From positions 1,786,333-1,850,332 of the forward strand of contig NZ_AP018207.1 in the NCBI RefSeq assembly GCF_002367995.1: DNA of 64,000 nt. The letters run 5' to 3'. The notes under the pieces were generated by a model. It did no database searches, was not told the DNA's origin, and saw nothing but the letters and a program-made list of their open reading frames with translations. Positions 35,187-44,711 of the stretch are shown here, one piece after another. The DNA is from Calothrix brevissima NIES-22. Its GTDB lineage: Bacteria > Cyanobacteriota > Cyanobacteriia > Cyanobacteriales > Nostocaceae. A program made the position numbers and the translations under genes. Numbering within the stretch: the first letter of the stretch is position 1; the number at the start of each line of letters is the position of its first letter.

Positions 35187-35661
35187 ATTTTTATCATTAT
35201 TGCGTACATGCGTAGCAGCTTGTTGCCAGACATCGCTATCTGGAAATATACAGCAGATTCCTGCACTTAACATCTATTACAGATTAGACAAATTTACCAA
35301 TTAAATACGATATATGGGTGGGTACAACAATTTTGTACCCATTTTTATAGCGTTATGAGTTATTTTTACCCTAATTTTAAGTTTTTCTCAAATCTCAATC
35401 TGCTACGTATGAGTACAGTAAAAAATAAAGTATTTTTTCTTACTCAACATTTACTACAGTATTCAGTATAAGAATTGCTGTAATTAATACTAGTATTTTG
35501 GCATAATGTTATATGTACTTAATTAAGAATTATAAAGTAAAAATGAGAAAATCCGAATAGGGATCGCTTGGGATTGATTGCAATTATATGGAACACAATG
35601 TTTTCTAGTATTGAATGCATTCCAGACTCAATCAAGTTTATCCCTATCACCAGAGAATATT
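35187..35661. other. Intergenic region with terminator and promoter-bearing DNA
   Basis: 475 bp. The terminator at 35319-35346 splits it; the rest, AT-rich, probably carries the promoter of the DUF5995-like gene. No small frame or RNA gene is supported. Confidence 0.4.
35319..35346 (+). terminator. Intrinsic terminator
   Basis: TGGGTACAA-loop CAATT-TTGTACCCA followed by TTTTT, plus orientation, 132 bases after the second small ORF. Confidence 0.8.
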
Positions 35662-36420
35662 ATGTTAGCTAAAAATACTGATGAGGTAATCCAATACTTA
35701 GACAATATTATTGCCGAAGCGATCGCAGAACGTAGTCGGAGGGGATTTTTCGCAGCACTGTATCGTCAAGTAACTTTGAAAGTAAAGATAGGTATCACAC
35801 ATGGCTTTTTTGACGATGCAGCCAGAATGGAAGAATTCACGACGCAATTTGCTAATCGTTATTTTCATGCTTGGGATGATTACCAAAAAAACATCAAATC
35901 AACTCATAGCTGGCAGCTAACATTCGACGCAGTCCAAAAACCAGACTTGTTAATTTTACAACATTTACTGCTAGCAATTAACTCTCACATTAATTTAGAT
36001 TTGGGTATTGTAGCTGCTAACCTTTGTCCTGGTGAAAAAATACATACGCTACGAGATGATTTTATTAAGATTAATGCTATTCTGAATGATTTGCTTGAAC
36101 CGACAGAGATGGTTTTAGGGCAAATGTCACCGCTAATTGAGATTCTGGATAGATTTGGTGGCAGAAAAGATGAAATTATCTTTAATTTTAGTATTCGTAA
36201 AGCCAGACAAGCAGCTTGGAATCATGCCAAAATTCTGGCTGATCAAACGCCTGAAATCCAACAAGATATTATCACAGTAATTGATAGCAAAGTTTCATTT
36301 CTCGGTCGAGCGATCGCTAATCCGAATCGTACCTTTGATCGGGTTGTGGAACTAATCAAAAAATCAGAGAGTGATGATACGGTTGCTATTATTAATGCTC
36401 TCAATACTATTGTTAAATGA
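35662..36420 (+). CDS. DUF5995-like helical protein
   Basis: 252 aa from ATG 35662 (MLAKNTDEVIQYLDNII); an upstream TTG at 35578 would add 28 residues not expected from the family. The segments FFAALYRQVTLKV, GFFDDAARMEEFTTQFANRYFHA, then SWQLTFDAVQ...LLILQHLLLAINSHINLDLG follow the DUF5995 pattern, including a conserved NSHINLDL(G)IVAA region. All-helical fold, no signal peptide. No known activity; the conserved His/Asp/Asn positions could bind a ligand, but that is conjecture. Confidence 0.75.
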   Translation: MLAKNTDEVIQYLDNIIAEAIAERSRRGFFAALYRQVTLKVKIGITHGFFDDAARMEEFTTQFANRYFHAWDDYQKNIKSTHSWQLTFDAVQKPDLLILQHLLLAINSHINLDLGIVAANLCPGEKIHTLRDDFIKINAILNDLLEPTEMVLGQMSPLIEILDRFGGRKDEIIFNFSIRKARQAAWNHAKILADQTPEIQQDIITVIDSKVSFLGRAIANPNRTFDRVVELIKKSESDDTVAIINALNTIVK

Positions 36421-36936
36421 AAATATTACTAGTCAATTGTTTATAGGGTGCATTTTATGGCATTGAAGCTGTCAGCTATCATTTAGCTTGACTCTGGTTT
36501 AGTCGGTTAATGATAGACATTAATTAATTCTGTTTCACTGAAGACTACGCAAAAGCAAGAACTTCATTGTTCGCAGTCATAAAATTGCGATCGCTCTTAA
36601 CACACAAGATATCTGCGTGTATAAAAAGATATTGAAACAATACAAATCTTGCTCAAAAATTTTTTGATTACTATCTAGCCAAATATCAACACACTAGCTG
36701 GTTAATAAATAGCTTTTATTAGCGAAATCGTAGTACAGTAAGAAGTTTGCGATATGAACAGTCAATATCTGATGAGAGTAATAATCAGAGCGATCGCTTG
36801 ACAAACATTTGCGGAAAATAATTTACGGTTTCATTACACAGGAGACTAAAAAGTTAAAAAAAAAGTATTTCTGGGCATTTTTGTGTCAATTAATTGTATG
36901 TTTGTTGTGTTTAACAATGAACAAACAAAAAAATTT
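36421..36936. other. Intergenic region, 516 bp
   Basis: AT-rich; two HIP1-like GCGATCGC/CGATCGCT sites near 36587 and 36791. No hairpin terminator for the preceding gene was found, nor any small frame. GTG 36883 and ATG 36898 are alternative upstream starts for the MscS gene. Confidence 0.35.
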
Positions 36937-37788
36937 ATGAAGCTTAATGAAATTGGACAAGTTGCCCTTCAACTCTTAACAGAGTTTGGGCTGAAGCTGG
37001 TAGGCGCTATCCTGTTGTGGATTATCGCCCAACGATTGATTGACTTTGCAATCAAGTTAATAAAACGCGCTTTCCGCAGCCAAAACGTCGATCCAACACT
37101 CATTAACTACCTTCTGAATATTATTTCTGTAACATTGAGAATTGTTCTCATTGTCGCAATTCTTGGTTTCTTTGGAGTTGAAACTACCTCATTTGCAGCT
37201 TTATTAGCAGCAGCTGGTGTAGCGATTGGTGCAGCTTGGGGTGGATTGTTAGCAAACTTTGCCGCAGGTGCATTTTTAATTGTTTTTCGTCCATTTAAAG
37301 TTGGTGACTTTATCAGCGCTGCTGGTGTCACGGGAACTGTCACAGAAATTGGACTATTTACAAGTAGCATCAACACACTAGATAACATCTTAACGATTGT
37401 TGCCAATAACAAAATCTTCTCCGACAATATTCAGAACTTTTCCGCCAATCCTTACCGTCGGGTTGACCTAGTAGCGCAACTGCATCACGATGTAAATCAT
37501 AACGATGCGATCGCGCGTTTGAAAGCTAAAATTAGCAATATTCCCAACGTGCTTAGAGACCCTGCACCAGATGTAGAAATTATTACCTTCACTTTGGCAG
37601 GGCCAGTATTAGCAGTACGTCCTTATTGCAATAACGATCATTACTGGCAAGTGTACTTTGACACCAATAAAGCTATTAGAGAAAGCTTTGGTGAAGCAGG
37701 TTATCCAGTTCCCGAACAACGCTATACAGTTAGTAGTTTATCGTCCAATGGCATTGAGCCGATAATTCCCGCATCGAATATCGGTTAA
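36937..37788 (+). CDS. Small-conductance mechanosensitive channel (MscS family)
   Basis: Releases solutes under hypo-osmotic tension. 283 aa from ATG 36937 (MKLNEIGQVALQLL), matching the usual MscS N-terminus; GTG 36883 or ATG 36898 would extend it by up to 18 residues. TM1 is at ~20-40, TM2 at ~60-85 and TM3 is a Gly/Ala-rich pore helix (LLAAAGVAIGAAWGGLLANFAAG), followed by the conserved FRPFKVGDFI and a cytoplasmic beta-domain (GTVTEIGLFTSSINTLDN and VANNKIFSDNIQNFS). Intrinsic terminator at 37829-37860. No SD is visible at any candidate start. Confidence 0.92.
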   Translation: MKLNEIGQVALQLLTEFGLKLVGAILLWIIAQRLIDFAIKLIKRAFRSQNVDPTLINYLLNIISVTLRIVLIVAILGFFGVETTSFAALLAAAGVAIGAAWGGLLANFAAGAFLIVFRPFKVGDFISAAGVTGTVTEIGLFTSSINTLDNILTIVANNKIFSDNIQNFSANPYRRVDLVAQLHHDVNHNDAIARLKAKISNIPNVLRDPAPDVEIITFTLAGPVLAVRPYCNNDHYWQVYFDTNKAIRESFGEAGYPVPEQRYTVSSLSSNGIEPIIPASNIG

Positions 37789-37828
37789 GACGACAAATTT
37801 ACATAGTTGAAATAATACCAATCAAAAA

Positions 37829-37860
37829 ATAGGTAAGGTCTAGACTTTACCTATTTTTTT
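37829..37860 (+). terminator. Intrinsic terminator after MscS gene
   Basis: ATAGGTAAGGT-CTAG-ACTTTACCTAT followed by seven T's. Confidence 0.85.
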
Positions 37861-38006
37861 ATCTAAAAACACGCTGCATACTAAAGTATGAATACGTAAT
37901 TTAATAAAGTTTGTATAAACCTCGTTACCATTTCTGAAACGAACCTGACAAACACTGTAGAGACAGGTTAGGTTAACTGTAAATCACAAGCCGCACCCAA
38001 GCAGCT

Positions 38007-38957
38007 ATGGTAAAAGAATTAGCAATTCGTACCTCTGGACTGACTAAGCAATTCGATCGACATATAGCCGTCAACGATGTGCATTTAGAGATCCAAGCAG
38101 GTGAAGTATACGGACTAATCGGCCCGAATGGCGCAGGTAAAACCACTCTCATCCGCATGTTAGCAGCCGCAGAGGAGCCGACTACGGGTGAGATTTATAT
38201 TAATGGCGATCGCTTGTTGCGTGACAAAAGCAACCCTACTCTTAAGCGTCGTCTGGGTTACTTACCTGATGACTATCCACTGTATGAGGATTTGACAGTC
38301 TGGGATTATTTAGATTACTTTGCGCGGCTATATCGCTTAAGGGAACCTCGACGCACTCAACGTCTCCATGAAGTATTAGAACTCATTCAACTGGGTAATA
38401 AGCGCAATAGCTTAATTTCGACATTGTCGCGGGGGATGAAGCAGCGTTTAAGTTTGGCGCGCACCATTATTCACGAACCAATTTTACTACTGTTAGATGA
38501 ACCGGTTTCCGGTCTTGACCCCATAGCAAGAATGCAGTTCCGGGAAATCATCAAAGCTTTGCAAGAAGCGGGGATGACAATTTTGATTTCCTCCCACGTA
38601 CTGAGTGACTTAGCGGAACTTTGTACTTCTGTGGGGATTATGGAGTTGGGGTTTTTAGTAGAAAGTGCTTCCTTGCAGCAACTTTACCAGCGATTATCCC
38701 GACAACAAATAGTTTTATCTACTTTGGGGACAATCGAACCACTTTTAAGCGAATTGAAAAATAATCCTTTAGTGGAAGCTTGGGAAGTATTACCCGGAAG
38801 GAATAGCGCCAGAGTTAACTTTTCCGGTAAACAGGAAGACTGTGCTGATTTATTGCGATCGCTAATTCAAGCGGGAATTCCCATTAGCAATTTTCACTGC
38901 ACCCAAGAAGATTTAGAAACTATCTTCCTCAAATTAGGACATAAACAAGCTTCTTAG
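38007..38957 (+). CDS. ABC exporter ATP-binding subunit (ABC-2/DrrA-like type)
   Basis: 316 aa: Walker A GPNGAGKTT, Q-loop-like LGYLPDDYPLYEDLT, signature LSRGMKQRLSLA (variant LSRGM for LSGGQ, common in this group), Walker B LLLLDEPVSGLD, H-loop LISSHVLSDL, then a ~95-aa C-terminal domain. Two paralogous permease genes follow, so it probably drives a heteromeric ABC-2 exporter. The substrate is unknown. Confidence 0.92.
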   Translation: MVKELAIRTSGLTKQFDRHIAVNDVHLEIQAGEVYGLIGPNGAGKTTLIRMLAAAEEPTTGEIYINGDRLLRDKSNPTLKRRLGYLPDDYPLYEDLTVWDYLDYFARLYRLREPRRTQRLHEVLELIQLGNKRNSLISTLSRGMKQRLSLARTIIHEPILLLLDEPVSGLDPIARMQFREIIKALQEAGMTILISSHVLSDLAELCTSVGIMELGFLVESASLQQLYQRLSRQQIVLSTLGTIEPLLSELKNNPLVEAWEVLPGRNSARVNFSGKQEDCADLLRSLIQAGIPISNFHCTQEDLETIFLKLGHKQAS

Positions 38958-38979
38958 GCTGATTATAGTCTTTTACCTA

Positions 38980-39048
38980 GCGGGAAAATAGCGTTGACTG
39001 TTGACTGTTGACTGTTGACTGTTGACTGGAAAGAGACATTTTCTCGCG
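38980..39048. repeat. Hairpin element with five TTGACTG heptamers in the loop
   Basis: GCGGGAAAATAGCG, TTGACTG x5 (38994-39028), then AGAGACATTTTCTCGC. Outer arms GCGgGAAAAT / ATTTTCtCGC are inverted. Related to 29905-29949, which has fewer heptamers. Confidence 0.65.
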
Positions 39049-39104
39049 ATTAGCTGTCTTAGAAATTACGAATTATTCAGCTTCCTGCTTTGGAGAATTT
39101 TCCT

Positions 39105-40997
39105 ATGACATTTAATTTAATAGACGAAATTGGTGACTGGAATCCGCAACTATTTAGAGAACTGAAAGGTCGCCTAAAAGTTTTCAACATCTTAATTGCT
39201 TTGGTAATATCGCTGCTGACTCAACTAGGAGTTTTTATATATCAATTCAGCGATTTCCCTACTAAAAACTATTCGATGTCTGGGGCATATTGCAATCTCA
39301 AGGAAGGTTACGAATTAAAGTATAATTCTGTCAATCAAGCTATTTCCCAAATAGAACAAAAAATCACTGCCTATACCAGTGTTACAAAATATGATTTAGT
39401 AAAAGTTCAGGAACTCAAAGAGAAATTAAAACCTTTGAAAGCGCAACATTCTGAGCTTGAAAAAATATTATATCAAAGCTACTGTCCGCCAGAGCAAATT
39501 AATATGCAACTTTGGTGGCAAGACCATTGGCAATATATATATATGGCTTTAAGTGTGATGTTTGTCTTCACGCTTTTAGTTACTGGTACTTATTTATTAA
39601 TTGCCAATTTAGCCCAAGAAGACCGTCGTGGTACGTTGAACTTTATCCGCCTCAGTCCCCAGTCAGAGCAAAGTATTTTGACCGGGAAAATGTTAGGAGT
39701 ACCGATTATTATCTACCTCATGGTTTTAGCTGCCCTACCTTTAAATTTATGGGCAGGAATTTCTGCAAATATCCCTATCGGCGCAATTTTTGGTTTTTAT
39801 GTAGTCCTAATTGCTAGCTGTGTTTTCTTCTACAGTAATGCATTATTATTCGGTTTAATTAGTCGCTTTTTTAGTGGCTTTCAACCTTGGTTAGGTAGTG
39901 GTTTAGTTCTCCTTTTCTTATTTATAACTTTCAATATTATGAGTTATAGTAGTGGAGAACTACATCATACAGCTACTTGGTTAAGGCTTTTAAGTCCTTT
40001 TGAAATGCTGGGCTATACCGTGCCAAAAAAATCTGAATTAGCTTTACAAGAATTGCAATTTTTCTATATCCCAGTAGGTAAAAGCATAGTTGGTCTAGTT
40101 GGTATCCATATATTAAATTATGGTGTTGGTATCTATTGGGCATGGCAAGCTATAAAACGCCGATTCCGTAATCCTGAAGGTGCAGTAATTAACAAAGTTC
40201 AAAGTTATCTCTTAGTAGCGAGTTATCAGGTAGTTTTTTGGGGATTTGCTTTACAATACTACAAAAATTATATTCCCAATTACAACGAATCTACCGCCTA
40301 TTATGATGTGAATTCTCAAATAGGACAAAATCTCTTCTTCATCGTCTTCTTTAACATATTCCTATTATTTGGATTGCTGGCTATTCTTTCACCTCATCGC
40401 CAAACTATTCAAGATTGGGCAAGATATAGACATCAAAATGCTGCGAATTATCGCGATATTCGCGGTAAATTTTGGTTAAAAGATTGGGTTGTAGACGAAA
40501 AAAGTCCGTCTTTATTAGCGATGTTAATTAATTTAGCGATCGCCACCACACCAATCATAGTTTGGATAGTCATTGCACCGGTTTTGAATATTCACCATAA
40601 CACCGCTATAAGTTGGGTTAATTCTTTAGGAAGATTCAAGTCTATTTTTGGTGTATTTTTATGTATTAGCTTAATGATGATTTACACCACATTAGCGCAA
40701 TTACTACTACTAATGAAATCTCCCAGACGTGGTTTATGGGCTACTGGTGCTGTAGTTGCAGCGACTATATTACCACCTGTATTTTTAGGAATTTCCGGTA
40801 TTACAGTCAGCAATAATCCTGAAGCTTGGCTATTTTTCAACTTTCCTTGGTCTTTAGAAAATTCAGCAATGATGGGTGTTTTTACATCCTTCATCACTAA
40901 CTTAGGCGTTATCCTGTTATTAAATATCCAGTTAAATAAGCAAATTAATTTAGCCGGAGAATCAGCCACAAAAGCATTGTTAGCTGGACGTAAATAA
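39105..40997 (+). CDS. ABC-2-type exporter permease, paralogue 1
   Basis: 630 aa from ATG 39105, with GGAG nine bases upstream; an in-frame TTG at 39090 is less likely. It starts LIDEIGDWNPQLFRELKGRLK, shared nearly word for word with the next gene. At least ten hydrophobic spans; the soluble stretch at ~45-120 is Lys/Glu-rich and differs from paralogue 2. Paired with the ATPase at 38007. C-terminus LAGESATKALLAGRK. Substrate unknown. Confidence 0.85.
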   Translation: MTFNLIDEIGDWNPQLFRELKGRLKVFNILIALVISLLTQLGVFIYQFSDFPTKNYSMSGAYCNLKEGYELKYNSVNQAISQIEQKITAYTSVTKYDLVKVQELKEKLKPLKAQHSELEKILYQSYCPPEQINMQLWWQDHWQYIYMALSVMFVFTLLVTGTYLLIANLAQEDRRGTLNFIRLSPQSEQSILTGKMLGVPIIIYLMVLAALPLNLWAGISANIPIGAIFGFYVVLIASCVFFYSNALLFGLISRFFSGFQPWLGSGLVLLFLFITFNIMSYSSGELHHTATWLRLLSPFEMLGYTVPKKSELALQELQFFYIPVGKSIVGLVGIHILNYGVGIYWAWQAIKRRFRNPEGAVINKVQSYLLVASYQVVFWGFALQYYKNYIPNYNESTAYYDVNSQIGQNLFFIVFFNIFLLFGLLAILSPHRQTIQDWARYRHQNAANYRDIRGKFWLKDWVVDEKSPSLLAMLINLAIATTPIIVWIVIAPVLNIHHNTAISWVNSLGRFKSIFGVFLCISLMMIYTTLAQLLLLMKSPRRGLWATGAVVAATILPPVFLGISGITVSNNPEAWLFFNFPWSLENSAMMGVFTSFITNLGVILLLNIQLNKQINLAGESATKALLAGRK

Positions 40998-41159
40998 GGG
41001 ACTTACAATCAAAAAAATAACTAATCGCTATGCAGGTAAAGTGTCGAGGTGACAAATGACAAATGACAAATGACCAATGACCAATGACCAATGACCAATA
41101 ACAATTGTACAGACGCGATTAATCGCGTCTCCAACCAATGACTAACGAGACTTTATAAT
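40998..41159. repeat. Intergenic repeat cluster between permease paralogues
   Basis: Starts with a partial copy of family B (AGGGACTTACAATCAAAAAA, then ATAACTAATCGCTATGCAGG; compare 28239), then AATGACA/AATGACC heptamers at 41051-41100 and the 20-bp palindrome AGACGCGATTAATCGCGTCT at 41111-41130. No gene. Confidence 0.7.
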
Positions 41160-42866
41160 ATGAATCTCAACTGGATGAATCAAATAGGAGACTGGAACCC
41201 GCAACTGTTGCGCGAACTCAAAGGAAGACTAAAGTCGCGCAATTTATTACTATCTGCGGCTGTTTCTTTGCTGGGTCAATTTATTCTCTTTATGTATTTC
41301 CGTACTCAGCTACCAAATAAGCTAGAGTTGGGATACAATCCTTCCGACAAATATTGCACAGGCGTTACAGAATATGGCGATCAACGCAAATGTCTTGTTG
41401 ATGCATTTGGTGAGGTTATTATTAACTGGCAATTGTGGCATTTAGATGTATTTACCTGGCTGAGTATTATTGGTTGTTTTACTCTTTTAACAGCCGGAAC
41501 TTACCTGATAATTAATGATTTAGCCTCTGAAGAAAAGCGAGAAACACTCAACTTTATTCGCATCAGTCCCCAATCGCCCCAAAGTATTTTATCGGGTAAG
41601 ATGTTGGGCGTGCCAATTTTATTATTTATTGGCATTTTGTTAACAATTCCTTTGCATGTATCGTCAGCTTTAGCTGGGAAAATTCCGATTGTTGAAATTT
41701 TCAGTTTTTATCTAGCTGTAATTGCCGCCTGCATTTTATTCTATAGTGCTGCACTGTTATTTGGCTTAGTTGGTTCTTGGCTAGGTGGGTTTCAATCTTG
41801 GTTAGGCGCTGGCATAGTTATTGGGTTTTTGATCCTAACTATGCGTTTATCATTGCTAGAAATATCAGATGATTATCCCTTAGCGTTTGTTAGGTTGCTT
41901 AATCCTACATACTTAATTCCAGACACGGCTATTACTGCTGTATTTTCATCTGCTTATTCCCGACTGATTCCTTTTCAATGGTTTACATTACCTGTTGGTA
42001 GTAATTTATTAACAACATTAGGAACTACTCTCGTAATTTACGGTTTAGGAACATATTTTATCTGGCAATCTTTAAACCGTTGTTTTCGCGATCCAAATAC
42101 TACGATGTTAAGCAAGCGTCAAAGTTATGTACTAACAGCTTGCTATGCCTTAGTTACTGTGGGATTTGCGAATTGGTCAAGATTAGTTTTAGACTCAGAT
42201 CCTGGTGAGTACAAGCTTGCTGAAAATTTGGTGTGCTTATTTTTCTTAGATTTTTGGCTATTTCTCTATTTAATTGCTGCATTAAATCCCCATCGTCAAG
42301 CCCTACAAGATTGGGCACGTTATCGTCGTACTGCGCGGGTGAAAGGATTAGTAGATAGCCGATTAGTGCAAGATTTAATTTGGGGTGAAAAAAGTCCGGG
42401 CTTGTTGGCGATCGCTATCAATGCCATAATTGCCAGCATTGCTATTAGTGGCTTTATATTCCTCTGTCAATATTCAGTGTATGAAAAACTAAATGCGCTG
42501 TTTGCGCTTGTAGTATCTGTAAGTTTAGCTATGGTTTATGCAGCCTTAGCCCAACTACTTTTATTTAGCAAAAATCATAATCGAGTATTTTGGTCTGTCG
42601 GTACTGTGGGCGCAGCAATGGTATTACCAGCGATTATTATCGGTGTATTTACCTCTAATTATCGAGAAAACAATTTTCTCTGGTTATATTCAATTGTGGG
42701 GCCGATTTTTGCAATTTCTCCTGAGGCTAAATCACTATCATTCATCACAGCATTCTTACCAATTTTGAGTTACTTGACTATGATGAGCTTGTTAGTATTT
42801 CAATTGCGGCGCAACTTAGTCAAAGCTGGAGAATCTGCGACAAAAGCCATGCTAGCAGGTAAATAA
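41160..42866 (+). CDS. ABC-2-type exporter permease, paralogue 2
   Basis: 568 aa. MNQIGDWNPQLLRELKGRLK near the N-terminus, ESATKAMLAGK at the end, and shared internal segments (ETLNFIRISPQSPQSILSGK versus GTLNFIRLSPQSEQSILTGK; HRQALQDWARYR versus HRQTIQDWARYR) show a tandem duplication with paralogue 1. It lacks the ~65-residue Lys/Glu-rich insert. Likely forms the second half of a heteromeric exporter. Substrate unknown. Confidence 0.85.
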   Translation: MNLNWMNQIGDWNPQLLRELKGRLKSRNLLLSAAVSLLGQFILFMYFRTQLPNKLELGYNPSDKYCTGVTEYGDQRKCLVDAFGEVIINWQLWHLDVFTWLSIIGCFTLLTAGTYLIINDLASEEKRETLNFIRISPQSPQSILSGKMLGVPILLFIGILLTIPLHVSSALAGKIPIVEIFSFYLAVIAACILFYSAALLFGLVGSWLGGFQSWLGAGIVIGFLILTMRLSLLEISDDYPLAFVRLLNPTYLIPDTAITAVFSSAYSRLIPFQWFTLPVGSNLLTTLGTTLVIYGLGTYFIWQSLNRCFRDPNTTMLSKRQSYVLTACYALVTVGFANWSRLVLDSDPGEYKLAENLVCLFFLDFWLFLYLIAALNPHRQALQDWARYRRTARVKGLVDSRLVQDLIWGEKSPGLLAIAINAIIASIAISGFIFLCQYSVYEKLNALFALVVSVSLAMVYAALAQLLLFSKNHNRVFWSVGTVGAAMVLPAIIIGVFTSNYRENNFLWLYSIVGPIFAISPEAKSLSFITAFLPILSYLTMMSLLVFQLRRNLVKAGESATKAMLAGK

Positions 42867-43295
42867 TTCAATTCCCTACCAATTTCTTATAACGTTTTAT
42901 TAAGTCTGGTTAATTAAACCAGACTTTTTTATCGGCATTTTTATAATCTACTTTACACTTCTTGCATAAATATTGTCGCTGTGTTGACTAGGAGTTTGAA
43001 AAGCTCACGCAAAGTCGCAAAGACGCAAAGAAGAACGCGAAAATTATGACTTTTGCAAGAGGTCTTTTGTACAGACATACTCAAAAACCCAGCTATAATT
43101 GCTGGGTTTGAGTTGGGGTATGTCCCCTTACCTTTAGTTATATAGTTACTTATAATTTGCTTGTCTAGTAATGATTACAATGGGAGGCTGGGTGATTTCG
43201 GAAAGTTAGGCAAATTTCTGCAACTAATTTTATGATGACCGCGATCGCTAGCTACAGGGGCGATCGCAGTTTATTCTCTGACACCAAAATTAACT
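42867..43295. other. Intergenic region, 429 bp
   Basis: Terminator at 42902-42930 for the permease, and an AAACCCAGC...GCTGGGTTT hairpin at 43085-43109. A GCAAAGACGCAAAG repeat lies near 43013-43035. The osmoprotectant operon promoter is presumably in 43115-43290; not assigned. Confidence 0.45.
42902..42930 (+). terminator. Intrinsic terminator after permease 2
   Basis: AAGTCTGGTT-loop-AACCAGACTT followed by TTTT; closes the exporter transcript. Confidence 0.85.
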
Positions 43296-44054
43296 ATGTC
43301 ACAAAACCAGAAAATCGCTATAGAATTCCGCGATGTCACCTTTAGCCGCGATCGCCGTCCTTTGGTATCTCATCTCAATTTCTCCATTCCCCAAGGAGAA
43401 GCACTGGTATTACTAGGACGCAGTGGTAGCGGTAAAACTACGACCATGAAGTTAATTAATCGCCTCTTGACACCAACTCAAGGAGAAGTATTATTTGATG
43501 GCGTACCGACTACTGAATGGGATGAAATTAAACTGCGGCGCAAAATTGGCTATGTAATTCAAGAAACTGGCTTATTTCCGCATTTTACAGTGGAACGCAA
43601 TGTTGGCTTAGTTCCCACGTTGGAAGGTTGGAAACCAAAACAAATTAAAACGCGAGTGTACGAATTATTACAATTGATTGGTTTAGAACCAGAAAAATTT
43701 GCTGGGCGTTATCCTCACGAACTTTCGGGAGGACAAAGACAACGGGTAGGCGTCGCGAGGGCTTTAGCCGCCGATCCGCCAGTATTATTGATGGATGAAC
43801 CCTTCGGCGCACTCGATCCGATTACCCGTTTAGAAATTCAACAGGAGTTTCATCGATTACAACAGGAATTAGGTAAAACTGTGGTATTTGTTACCCATGA
43901 TATTCAAGAAGCCTTTGTTTTGGCATCGAGAATTGGTTTAATGTATGGGGGGGAATTGGTAGTATTAGGAACCAAGGATGAATTTATGCGATCGCACCAT
44001 CCCGAAAGCCTCGCTTTTCTTCAATGTCTGCGTTCTTTGCAAGACAATTTATGA
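43296..44054 (+). CDS. Osmoprotectant (glycine betaine/choline-type) ABC importer ATPase
   Basis: 252 aa: Walker A GRSGSGKTT, signature LSGGQRQRVGVARAL, Walker B VLLMDEPFGALDPI, H-loop VFVTHDIQEA. The GALDPITRLEIQ stretch and the partner genes place it with OpuCA/YehX-type ATPases. No C-terminal CBS pair, so gating by ionic strength as in OpuA is not expected. Its TGA overlaps the permease ATG (ATGA). Confidence 0.9.
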   Translation: MSQNQKIAIEFRDVTFSRDRRPLVSHLNFSIPQGEALVLLGRSGSGKTTTMKLINRLLTPTQGEVLFDGVPTTEWDEIKLRRKIGYVIQETGLFPHFTVERNVGLVPTLEGWKPKQIKTRVYELLQLIGLEPEKFAGRYPHELSGGQRQRVGVARALAADPPVLLMDEPFGALDPITRLEIQQEFHRLQQELGKTVVFVTHDIQEAFVLASRIGLMYGGELVVLGTKDEFMRSHHPESLAFLQCLRSLQDNL

Positions 44055-44680
44055 AAGACTTTTTTTTGATTAAGTATGCGCCAGAAATTTTACAGCATAC
44101 CCTAGAACATTTATTGATGGTGGGTATTGCCATTGGCATAGCTGTGTTAATTGGCATTCCTTTAGGGATTTTAATTACTCGTCAAACGCAACTCCGTCAA
44201 CCCATTTTAGGCATTGCTAATATCTTGCAAACTATTCCTAGTTTAGCATTATTTGGCTTATTAATTCCTGTTCCCATTATTGGCGGTATTGGTATTGTCC
44301 CGGCAATTGTGGCATTAACTTTATATTCTTTATTGCCGATAATTCGTAATACTTATACTGGCATTACTAGCGTCGATCCAGCCATTCGTGAAGCTGGGCG
44401 TGGTATGGGAATGACAGATAAACAATTATTATTTCAAGTCGAAATTCCCTTAGCAATGAGCGTAATTTTAGCTGGGGTAAGAGTAGCTACTGTTATTGGT
44501 ATTGGTGTTGCAACTATTGCGGCTGCAATTGGCGCTGGTGGTTTAGGTGTATTTATTTTTCGGGGAATTGCTGTAGTTAATAATCAGTTAATTTTAGCAG
44601 GCGCAGTGCCGGCAGCAGCGATTGCATTAATTGCTGATTTAGCAATAGGCTGGCTTGAAGGGAAATTAAAGAAAAACTAA
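44051..44680 (+). CDS. Osmoprotectant ABC importer permease
   Basis: 209 aa from ATG 44051, whose ATGA overlap with the ATPase stop indicates translational coupling; an in-frame ATG at 44024 lies inside the ATPase gene and is less likely. BPD_transp_1 fold with the conserved EAA loop (AIREAGRGMGMTDKQLLFQVEIPLAMSVILAG). OpuCB/YehY-like. Five to six transmembrane spans. Confidence 0.9.
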   Translation: MKDFFLIKYAPEILQHTLEHLLMVGIAIGIAVLIGIPLGILITRQTQLRQPILGIANILQTIPSLALFGLLIPVPIIGGIGIVPAIVALTLYSLLPIIRNTYTGITSVDPAIREAGRGMGMTDKQLLFQVEIPLAMSVILAGVRVATVIGIGVATIAAAIGAGGLGVFIFRGIAVVNNQLILAGAVPAAAIALIADLAIGWLEGKLKKN

Positions 44681-44711
44681 TTGAATATGCTGAAAATACC
44701 CGAAAGATAAT

